From: CAYONQ01 sp964405375
GTDB taxonomy: Bacteria > Planctomycetota > Phycisphaerae > Sedimentisphaerales > Anaerobacaceae
DNA length: 9,076 nucleotides
Reading direction: 5' to 3'
NCBI GenBank assembly: GCA_964405375.1
Contig: CAYONQ010000092.1
Location: 1-9,076 of the forward strand
The notes beneath the pieces were generated by a model that searched no databases, was not told the origin of the DNA, and saw only the letters and a program-made list of their open reading frames with translations. A program made the translations under genes and the position numbers. Shown here piece by piece: positions 1 to 5,195 of this stretch (its first letter is position 1; every line of letters begins with the position of its first letter).

Positions 1-117
1 GTCTCTCTTTTTCTCATTTTTTCTCATTTTTTTGCAATTTTTCCCCAAATTTCTCTATTTTTCTCTATTTTTTGCATTTTTTCTCATTTTTTCTCACTTT
101 TTCTCCATTTTTTTCTT
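1..117. repeat. Phased T-tract array (about 10-bp period)
   Basis: Eleven runs of T, three to seven bases long, are centred near positions 10, 20, 30, 40, 51, 60, 70, 80, 90, 100 and 111, separated mostly by short CTCA, CTCTA or GCA spacers. The plus strand is almost purely pyrimidine apart from single As and two Gs. A-tracts repeated once per helical turn are known to give intrinsically curved DNA, so this is predicted to be strongly bent. It lies downstream of feoB and continues to the window edge, so its full extent is unknown. No reading frame, tRNA or terminator hairpin is visible in it. Confidence 0.75.
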
Positions 118-270
118 ACCTATCTTGCCCAAACCACCCAAACCAACCTACCAACCCCCATTTTTAACCCAAAAACCACGCTTGTCTCTTTAAATTTCCC
201 CCAAAAACCAGTGTTTTTTTAAAATCTATCTCAAAAAATAATTCTCAAAATGATTGATTTCTTTACGACT
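118..270. other. Gene-free, G-poor tail downstream of feoB
   Basis: No coding region is supported here. The plus strand is rich in C and A and very poor in G. The minus strand between 128 and 159 carries GGTTGGTAGGTTGG flanked by GGGGG and GGG runs, which could form a two-layer G-quadruplex in DNA or in the feoB transcript. The 11-mer CCCAAAAACCA occurs twice (168-178 and 200-210). I find no stem followed by a T-run on the minus strand, so a classical intrinsic terminator for the feo operon is not evident. Confidence 0.5.
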
Positions 271-2343
271 TTATCCTGCTATCAAGCTGCCAACCTGATA
301 AACGACAAACGTCACCGCATAAGCCAAAGCGGTTAGTCCCAGGAACTGAAACAGCGCCCAGCCCCACGAATTCGTTTCTCGTTTCGTAATCGCAAACGTA
401 GCAATACACGGGGCACTAATCAACGTAAATAGCATTATGCAAAAGCCAACCAACGGTGAATACTCTGCCTGCAATTTGGCTCTTAGCGCTTCAGACCCCC
501 CATCAATCTCCCCTAACGAATGCACAATTCCCATTTGCGCTACAAACACCTCTTTGGCACCCAGAGCGCCGATAAGTGCTGTGCCTACTCGCCAATCGAA
601 GCCCAAAGGCCGAATAACAGGTTCAAGCACCCTGCCCACACGTCCAGCGACAGAATGAGTCAGTTCTATTTCCTGCGCCTGTTCTTCATCGAGGCCGGCT
701 AAAGATTCCCCGCTCGGCTTTGGATAACTGGTTGCCGCCCAGAGGATAATCGATATAGCAAGGATTATTGTGCCGGCTTTCTTCATATACAGCCACCCAC
801 GCTCCCACATATGGATAAAAATACCTTTGATAGTCGGAATTCGATAAGGGGGCAGTTCCATAACAAATGGTGTCGTTTCACCCTTAAGCAAGGTTATCCG
901 CAATATCTTGGCACAAATAATAGCCAGGGCAATCCCAATCATGTAAATCAGCCACAACATAAATCCGTGCCACCTTGGCGCGAAAAAGGCAGGTATAATC
1001 AGGGCATATATCGGAAGCCGGGCACCACAACTCATAAGCGGCACCACCATAATAGTGGTCAGACGGTTACGCCGATTTTCTAACACGCGAGTAGCCATAA
1101 TAGCTGGAATCGAGCATCCAAAACCAATCAACATCGGTATAAAGCTTTTACCGTGCAGACCGATTTTGTGCATTATCCGGTCCATTATAAACGCTGCCCT
1201 GGCCATATAGCCCGAGTCTTCAAGAACCGCAATGGCTAAAAACAGCAAAAGGATATTCGGCAGAAACACAAGCACGCCCCCGACGCCACCAATTATACCG
1301 TCAACCAAAAGTGACTTAACCGGACCTTCAGACCCTGCCGGCCAAAAACCCGCTACCCCACCGCCAAGCCAACCGAAGAAGCTCTCCATCCACCCCATAA
1401 GCGGGTCCCCAACCAAGAAGGTAAGCTTGAATACCAAATACATCAACAAGAGGAAGATGGGCAGACCCAAAACACGATTGAGAATTACTTTGTCTGCCAT
1501 ATCACTGCTGGTATGTCGCAACTCTACCGAACCCTTAATAGATTCCTCGCAAGCACCCGATATAAAACCATACCGTCTATCGGCAATTATGATTTCCGCC
1601 TCGTCGCCGAAGACGGTTTTAAGATGCTCGGTGCCGGCACCGACAACATCGAGAACCTCCTGATTATGAACTTTTGCAGTTACGTCACCGTCCTGCTCAA
1701 GCAGTTTTATCGCCAACCATCGGGAACCGTATTTTAGGGCTAACTGGTGCTCCTTATCGACAACGAGTGTTTCGATTCCCACCAGTTTCTCTTCAATCTC
1801 CCGACCATAACTTACCTTATGAGTGCGCTTTCTTTTGCCCTGCCTGGCTGTTTCAACAATGGCATCAAGCAACTCTATTTTGCCCTTACCTTTATTACCA
1901 ACGGTTGGAACTATCATTGCTTCCAAAAGCCTGGAGAGCTGTTCAATATCGAAAAGCAAACCTCTTTGCTCGGCAATGTCACTCATATTAAATGCCAGAA
2001 CCAGCGGCACATTCATTTCGATAAGCTGGGTCGCCAAATACAGGTTGCGCTCGATATTAGAGGCGTCCACAACGTCAACCACAACGTCTGGTTGCTCGTC
2101 GATTATGAAATTGCGGGCAACAAGCTCTTCAATCGAATAAGCCGTCAAGCTGTACGTCCCCGGCAAATCCACAACCGTCATCTCGTATTCTTTGTATCTG
2201 CACAGCCCTTCCTTCTTTTCGACGGTTACTCCGGGATAATTGCCCACGTGCTGGTGCGCACCGGTCAGCATATTGAATATGGTAGTTTTTCCGCTATTGG
2301 GATTACCGGCCAAAGCGACCGTTATCTTCTGTTTGTCGGTCAT
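271..2343 (-). CDS. feoB: Ferrous iron transporter FeoB
   Basis: Inner-membrane Fe(II) importer with an N-terminal cytosolic GTPase, 690 residues, within the normal range for short FeoB proteins. G1 is GNPNSGKT (13-20), the switch threonine is in NYPGVT (35-40), G3 is DLPG (59-62) and G4 is NMSD (119-122). A GDI-like linker region follows to about 280, then the membrane part from about 288. The two Gate motifs with their cysteines are GFGCSIPAIMATR (C410) and VPLMSCGARLP (C439), both typical of FeoB. The C-terminal membrane half runs to residue 690. The ATG at 2343 lies 9 bp after the lgt stop; the upstream GAGA is a weak ribosome site, so translational coupling to lgt is likely. It is the last gene of the regulator-feoA-lgt-feoB operon and is presumably repressed in high metal by the regulator at its head. 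No feoC is seen. Confidence 0.97.
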   Translation of the reverse strand: MTDKQKITVALAGNPNSGKTTIFNMLTGAHQHVGNYPGVTVEKKEGLCRYKEYEMTVVDLPGTYSLTAYSIEELVARNFIIDEQPDVVVDVVDASNIERNLYLATQLIEMNVPLVLAFNMSDIAEQRGLLFDIEQLSRLLEAMIVPTVGNKGKGKIELLDAIVETARQGKRKRTHKVSYGREIEEKLVGIETLVVDKEHQLALKYGSRWLAIKLLEQDGDVTAKVHNQEVLDVVGAGTEHLKTVFGDEAEIIIADRRYGFISGACEESIKGSVELRHTSSDMADKVILNRVLGLPIFLLLMYLVFKLTFLVGDPLMGWMESFFGWLGGGVAGFWPAGSEGPVKSLLVDGIIGGVGGVLVFLPNILLLFLAIAVLEDSGYMARAAFIMDRIMHKIGLHGKSFIPMLIGFGCSIPAIMATRVLENRRNRLTTIMVVPLMSCGARLPIYALIIPAFFAPRWHGFMLWLIYMIGIALAIICAKILRITLLKGETTPFVMELPPYRIPTIKGIFIHMWERGWLYMKKAGTIILAISIILWAATSYPKPSGESLAGLDEEQAQEIELTHSVAGRVGRVLEPVIRPLGFDWRVGTALIGALGAKEVFVAQMGIVHSLGEIDGGSEALRAKLQAEYSPLVGFCIMLFTLISAPCIATFAITKRETNSWGWALFQFLGLTALAYAVTFVVYQVGSLIAG

Positions 2344-2352
2344 ATTGTGTCT

Positions 2353-3168
2353 CTATTGATTACCGTTATGCTCCGGTGATATCTTTGGTGATTGTTTTTT
2401 TATCAGCATGATAAAAATGCCGCCTAATATCATGACAATGCAAAGAAGTTGTCCCATTGTGAAAAAATGCCATATAGACCCCAATCCCGCGTTTGGTTCC
2501 CTTACAAATTCAATACAAAATCGTACTATTCCATAGCTAATAATGTACAAGCAGAAATGAAAACCATTAAACAAGCGTTTTTTCCTTATATTCCAAAGAA
2601 TTATGAAAAGAAATATACCTTCAAAAAAGGCCTCATAAAGTTGCGATGGGTGTCGTAATTGATGGGTTGGGTCTAAAGGAAAGTACATTGCCCAAGGTAC
2701 GGACGTAACTCGACCATAAAGTTCTCCATTGAGAAAATTGCCCAGCCGGCCAAATGTATATCCCAGGGGAATCGCCGGGATTAGGAGGTCTGCAAAATGC
2801 CACAAGTTTATACTGTTTTTATGGCAAAAAAACAGAGAAGCCACAATTACTCCAAGTAATCCACCGTGATAGGACATTCCAGAAGGATTAAACATCCTTA
2901 ACGGATGTGCAATAAAATACGTTAAATCATAAAATAATACGAACCCAAGTTTTCCCCCAATCAGGACACCTAAAATAGACCATACAAAATAGTTCTGTAT
3001 AACCGCTTTGGAATATTTGTATCCTTCGTTGTTTAGCCGGTGCAAAACAAGCAAGTATGTGATAGTAAGGGCAACAACATACATTAGGCCGTAATAGCGT
3101 ATTTGAAATGAACCAATCTCAAAGATATTGGGGTTAATGTGTTCCGGGATATGATTCCACCAATTCAT
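2353..3168 (-). CDS. lgt: Prolipoprotein diacylglyceryl transferase
   Basis: Inner-membrane enzyme that transfers diacylglycerol from phosphatidylglycerol to the lipobox cysteine of prolipoproteins, the first step of lipoprotein maturation. The 271 residues are full length for Lgt and contain about seven hydrophobic segments. Diagnostic motifs are GMSYHGG (97-103, catalytic-region H101), the family signature GRLGNFLNGELYGR (140-153), HPSQLYEA (173-180) and RFCIEFVREP (216-225). GGKLG (71-75) has Lys where many Lgt have Arg. The gene sits between feoA (56-bp gap) and feoB (9-bp gap), an uncommon position. No clear Shine-Dalgarno precedes the ATG at 3168. By eye its codons are more AT-rich than those of feoB and the regulator, which hints at a separate origin. 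Function is secure; its link to iron uptake is only positional. Confidence 0.95.
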   Translation of the reverse strand: MNWWNHIPEHINPNIFEIGSFQIRYYGLMYVVALTITYLLVLHRLNNEGYKYSKAVIQNYFVWSILGVLIGGKLGFVLFYDLTYFIAHPLRMFNPSGMSYHGGLLGVIVASLFFCHKNSINLWHFADLLIPAIPLGYTFGRLGNFLNGELYGRVTSVPWAMYFPLDPTHQLRHPSQLYEAFFEGIFLFIILWNIRKKRLFNGFHFCLYIISYGIVRFCIEFVREPNAGLGSIWHFFTMGQLLCIVMILGGIFIMLIKKQSPKISPEHNGNQ

Positions 3169-3224
3169 TACTTATATCGTCTTTCAAAACATTTTAGGTT
3201 TGCTTTGAAAAGTGAATGATAATA

Positions 3225-3464
3225 TTAAACTTCTCTGACCATAATCTTATGTGCCATACCTCTGCCCAGCATCATTTTGCAGCCCTTAACGCTTATCACA
3301 AAGGGTCCGGGCCGGCCGTCACTGACGACTGTTATCTCCACGTCGGACGCAAACCCCATTGCAGTCAGCCGGCTTTTAAGACCCTGCCCGGCATTTATCC
3401 TGGCCAGCTTAACCGTTTCACCGACCCTAACCACCGACAAAGGTCTTGATTGTTTATTTCTCAT
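3225..3464 (-). CDS. feoA: Ferrous iron transport accessory protein FeoA
   Basis: Small cytosolic SH3-like protein, 79 residues, the usual FeoA size. Family features are the N-terminal PLSVVRVGETVKLARI, then GLKSRLTAMGF (about 28-38) and VKGCKMMLGRGMAHKIMV near the end. FeoA is thought to bind FeoB and support Fe(II) uptake. The ATG at 3464 follows AGAGAGG with only two bases between, which is short, but no other in-frame start gives a complete domain. It lies 69 bp after the regulator gene and 56 bp before lgt, in the same direction. The regulator upstream carries a second FeoA domain at its C-terminus, so the operon encodes two FeoA folds. Confidence 0.93.
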   Translation of the reverse strand: MRNKQSRPLSVVRVGETVKLARINAGQGLKSRLTAMGFASDVEITVVSDGRPGPFVISVKGCKMMLGRGMAHKIMVREV

Positions 3465-3533
3465 ATCCTCTCTTTAGCAATGTTAGGAACAACCATTGCA
3501 CATGCCAACAGTAACTGTAAGTTAAACAGTTCC

Positions 3534-4265
3534 TTATTGTACTAATTTCACCATAATATTTGATGCCTCTTCTTTACGCAGTGAAAGGTGATAACCTTTC
3601 AATTTCACATCTATAGGGTCACCTAATGGTGCAACTCTTTGAACTTCGACAGTCGTGCCTGGCACAACGCCCATATCAGCCATACGCTTATTCACTCCGC
3701 TTCGGCCAGTTATCTTAACAATTTTACCTCTTTGGCCTGGTTTAACCTCGTTAAGCCCAAATACCTCTTCCACCTCGCTTGTCCCCTTACTTGAAAATTC
3801 GCCATCTTGTAATCTGTTCTGGCAGAATTCCTCGAATTTGCCCGCCAGGTCGTAGCCATTTTTGTTCTCCTGTGTTACAAATTCGATAAAATCCAGGAGC
3901 CGTGTAATAACTTTCGGCCCGAGAACGTGCTCGGCCCTGCAGGCGGCCTGCTGGGCGGTATCCTTTTTGATGCCTAACAAATTGACAAAAAAAGACTTGA
4001 GAATATTATGCTTTCTAACGACTCCTGCTGCGGCCGTCTGGCCGGCTTTGGTGAGCGTAACACAGTCGTATGGCTTGTAATTAGCCAGCCCTTTTGCCTT
4101 AAGGGCTCGTAAGGCACCGGTAACAGAGGACTTAGATACTCCGAGCAACCCCGCTATATCTTTGCTACGAGCTACATTAGACTCGCCAGCCAGGTTAAAG
4201 ATTGCCTCAAGATAATCTTCCAGCGAGGCACTTAAATTTTTGCTCTTTTCTGGAACCATAAGCAT
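3534..4265 (-). CDS. DtxR/MntR-family metal-dependent repressor with C-terminal FeoA domain
   Basis: Probable Fe(II)- or Mn(II)-activated repressor of the feo operon, 243 residues. A winged helix-turn-helix spans about 12-75 (recognition helix around VSKSSVTGALRALKAKGL), followed by the dimerisation and metal-binding domain to about 150 and a FeoA/SH3-like domain at about 168-242. By alignment from memory with MntR and DtxR, ligands appear to be D17, E20, H86, C109, E112 and H113. D17 and E20 resemble MntR, whereas C109 in ACRAEHV matches the DtxR iron-site cysteine, so the metal preference cannot be called with confidence. The ATG at 4265 has AAGGG six bases upstream. Its promoter holds a palindromic operator, which indicates autoregulation. 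First gene of the feoA-lgt-feoB operon. IdeR/SirR/MntR-like names would all be possible. Confidence 0.92.
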   Translation of the reverse strand: MLMVPEKSKNLSASLEDYLEAIFNLAGESNVARSKDIAGLLGVSKSSVTGALRALKAKGLANYKPYDCVTLTKAGQTAAAGVVRKHNILKSFFVNLLGIKKDTAQQAACRAEHVLGPKVITRLLDFIEFVTQENKNGYDLAGKFEEFCQNRLQDGEFSSKGTSEVEEVFGLNEVKPGQRGKIVKITGRSGVNKRMADMGVVPGTTVEVQRVAPLGDPIDVKLKGYHLSLRKEEASNIMVKLVQ

Positions 4266-4271
4266 TTTTTA

Positions 4272-4276
4272 CCCTT
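4272..4276 (-). promoter_or_regulatory. Ribosome binding site of the dtxR-like gene
   Basis: AAGGG on the minus strand, six bases before the ATG at 4265. It supports that start rather than the in-frame ATG two codons later. Confidence 0.6.
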
Positions 4277-4292
4277 GTTATGCACTTTCCTT

Positions 4293-4322
4293 AATATAGT
4301 TAGTCCTGCCTAACTTTGTCAA
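4293..4322 (-). promoter_or_regulatory. Promoter of the dtxR-feoA-lgt-feoB operon
   Basis: On the minus strand a perfect consensus -35 box TTGACA (4317-4322) is followed after 18 bp by TATATT (4293-4298), a five-of-six -10 box. Transcription would start near 4286, leaving a leader of about 20 nt that contains the AAGGG ribosome site. The spacer holds the palindromic operator described separately. The match to sigma-70 consensus is strong; no experimental start is known. Confidence 0.75.
4298..4315. promoter_or_regulatory. Palindromic operator for a DtxR/MntR-type repressor
   Basis: AGTTAG-TCCTGC-CTAACT: perfect 6-bp inverted arms around a 6-bp centre, lying in the spacer between the -35 and -10 boxes and overlapping the -10 by one base. 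The TTAG...CTAA arms resemble known DtxR/IdeR iron boxes, whose consensus contains TTAGGTTAG and CTAACCTAA. Occupancy here would block RNA polymerase, so metal-loaded regulator from the first gene probably represses its own operon. The site is seen; the identity of the bound protein is inferred from position. Confidence 0.75.
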
Positions 4323-4361
4323 GGGTTTTTAAAAAATTTCACCGCCGGGAAGTCGTTTCCG

Positions 4362-4390
4362 TTGTTTTACAACCCATTTTACATTAGAAT
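4362..4390 (+). promoter_or_regulatory. Candidate promoter of tRNA-Pro
   Basis: TAGAAT (4385-4390, five of six to the -10 consensus) with TTGTTT 17 bp upstream (4362-4367, three of six). Initiation near 4397 would place the tRNA 5' end a few bases downstream. The -35 match is weak, so this is a suggestion only. It is divergent from the feo promoter, about 40 bp away. Confidence 0.35.
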
Positions 4391-4403
4391 ATCGCTATCT
4401 GAG

Positions 4404-4478
4404 CGGGGCGTGGCGCAGTTTGGCTAGCGCGCTTGACTGGGGGTCAAGAGGTCGCAGGTTCGAGTCCTGTCGCCCCGA
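4404..4478 (+). tRNA. tRNA-Pro (anticodon GGG)
   Basis: A complete cloverleaf can be drawn. The acceptor stem CGGGGCG (4404-4410) pairs perfectly with CGCCCCG (4471-4477) and the discriminator is A4478. The D stem is GCGC/GCGC (4413-4416, 4427-4430). The anticodon stem CTTGA/TCAAG (4432-4436, 4444-4448) encloses a seven-base loop with GGG at 4439-4441 after the invariant T. The T arm is GCAGG-TTCGAGT-CCTGT (4454-4470) with one G-T pair. The CCA end is not encoded (TTT follows), so it must be added by nucleotidyltransferase. The first acceptor pair C-G is typical of bacterial tRNA-Pro. Confidence 0.96.
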
Positions 4479-4500
4479 TTTTGAGCAAAGCTCAAAATCG
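4476..4500 (+). repeat. Perfect hairpin overlapping the tRNA 3' end
   Basis: The arms CGATTTTGAGC (4476-4486) and GCTCAAAATCG (4490-4500) are exact complements around a three-base AAA loop. The left arm uses the last three bases of the tRNA gene. No T-run follows, so it is not a standard intrinsic terminator, though it might stop or define the end of the tRNA transcript. It marks the tRNA-side edge of the repeat-rich segment that carries the four-helix-bundle gene. Confidence 0.7.
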
Positions 4501-4508
4501 GAGAGCAG
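4494..4508 (+). repeat. Left copy of a 15-bp direct repeat flanking the S23-like gene
   Basis: AAAATCGGAGAGCAG, identical to 5022-5036. The two copies are 528 bp apart and bracket the four-helix-bundle gene in the same orientation. Confidence 0.75.
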
Positions 4509-4619
4509 GTGAGCATTAGAACAGGTGAGCAGGTGAATTAGAACAGTTGAATAGTAGAACAGGCGAACAGGTGATTATTATGCACACCTGCGGTCAACTG
4601 TTCACCTGATCAACTGCTC
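4503..4619 (+). repeat. CAGGTGA-type repeat array with inverted copies
   Basis: Six direct copies of a nine-base motif of the form ARCAGGTGA occur at 4504, 4520, 4528, 4542 (AACAGTTGA), 4558 (AACAGGCGA) and 4566. They are followed by inverted copies at 4594 (TCAACTGTT), 4602 (TCACCTGAT) and 4610 (TCAACTGCT), plus a CACCTG at 4585. The block begins with GAGCAG and ends with CTGCTC, so it can fold into a long imperfect stem just upstream of the S23-like gene's ribosome site. No protein is encoded in it. Confidence 0.75.
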
Positions 4620-4635
4620 AAAAGGAATGAATAAG

Positions 4636-4998
4636 ATGGCTTTCATGTTCGAGAATCTTGAGGTCTATCAAAAAGCCATCAACTTTGCTGACCAGATTAC
4701 AATGCTTACCAAAGAATTTCCTCGCGGATTCTATTTTCTCACCGATCAACTTAACAGAGCAGCTTTGTCAATAGCTACTAATATTGCAGAAGGCAACGGC
4801 CGATTTACAAAAGCTGACCGCAAGAATTTCTTCATTATTGCCCGCGGCTCTGTGCAAGAATGTGTTCCTTTGCTTGAGTTAACATGCCGTAGAGGATTAG
4901 TCAATGATATCATACATAATCAGTTACGCGATGAATTAGAAATTATGGCCAAAATGATAAGTGGATTGATTAACGGAATTGATAAACGTATTAAGTAA
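4636..4998 (+). CDS. Four-helix-bundle protein of the 23S rRNA intervening-sequence (S23) family
   Basis: Small all-helical protein, 120 residues from this start, the usual size. Hallmarks are FENLEVYQKAINFADQI at the N-terminus, then DQLNRAALSIATNIAEGNGRFTK in the middle, and the following ARGSVQECVPLLEL helix. Members were first found in intervening sequences of 23S rRNA genes, and the fold is shared with the Avd accessory protein of diversity-generating retroelements; the molecular role of stand-alone copies is unknown. AAAGGA (4621-4626) abuts an in-frame ATG at 4627 but is nine bases from the ATG at 4636, so 4636 is preferred; 4645 is also possible. The gene is bounded by inverted-repeat blocks and a 15-bp direct repeat and sits 3' of tRNA-Pro, opposite in strand to its protein-coding neighbours, as if inserted as a cassette. 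Confidence 0.9.
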   Translation: MAFMFENLEVYQKAINFADQITMLTKEFPRGFYFLTDQLNRAALSIATNIAEGNGRFTKADRKNFFIIARGSVQECVPLLELTCRRGLVNDIIHNQLRDELEIMAKMISGLINGIDKRIK

Positions 4999-5021
4999 AT
5001 ATGGTAGTCGGCGGCAGTTCT

Positions 5022-5036
5022 AAAATCGGAGAGCAG
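5022..5036 (+). repeat. Right copy of the 15-bp direct repeat
   Basis: AAAATCGGAGAGCAG, identical to 4494-4508, located 23 bp after the S23-like stop codon. Confidence 0.75.
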
Positions 5037-5154
5037 TAGAGAGTTAATAGTAGAAAGTAGAGCAATTTGTCTGCTGCGCAGACAATAATTGTCTTTTGAC
5101 AACACAAAAAAACCTTTACTGCGGTCTGCTTACTACTTTCTACTCTCAAAAGAC
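5034..5154 (+). repeat. Nested inverted repeats downstream of the S23-like gene
   Basis: AGTAGAAAGTAG (5049-5060) and its exact complement CTACTTTCTACT (5133-5144) enclose several smaller hairpins. TTGTCTGC/GCAGACAA with a TGC loop is at 5067-5085, GACAAT-A-ATTGTC at 5081-5093, and TTGTC-TTTT-GACAA at 5089-5102. GTCTTTTGA (5091-5099) also pairs with TCAAAAGAC (5146-5154). The hairpins overlap, so they are alternatives to one another. The block lies between the convergent S23-like and kinase genes and could serve as a bidirectional transcript end, but the T-run after the main hairpin is poor. Confidence 0.7.
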
Positions 5155-5195
5155 AGCCCCCCATATGTATAGTTGATTTGAAGTGACGTGTCAGG

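Noticed and set aside
1232..1663. A 143-codon plus-strand open frame rich in Pro, Ser and Thr
   Set aside because: Antisense shadow of feoB; the biased composition follows from the complementary codons.
1747..2379. A 210-codon open frame on the plus strand
   Set aside because: It lies wholly antisense to the feoB GTPase region and the end of lgt, shows no family features, and feoB is unambiguous.
4476..4500. Intrinsic terminator for tRNA-Pro
   Set aside because: The hairpin is perfect but is followed by GAGAGCAGG rather than a T-run, so only a non-canonical role can be proposed.
4503..4619. CRISPR-like array
   Set aside because: Units are nine bases, irregularly spaced and partly inverted, with no unique spacers of uniform length and no cas genes.
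4627..4998. Diversity-generating retroelement (Avd-like protein)
   Set aside because: The fold is shared, but no reverse transcriptase, template repeat or variable repeat is in the window.
4404..5036. Integrative element with a tRNA attachment site
   Set aside because: No integrase is present and the 3' part of the tRNA gene is not repeated downstream; only the 15-mer beyond the tRNA is duplicated.
4920..5105. A 61-codon minus-strand open frame
   Set aside because: Overlaps the 3' end of the S23-like gene and the downstream inverted repeats; no recognisable domain or ribosome site.
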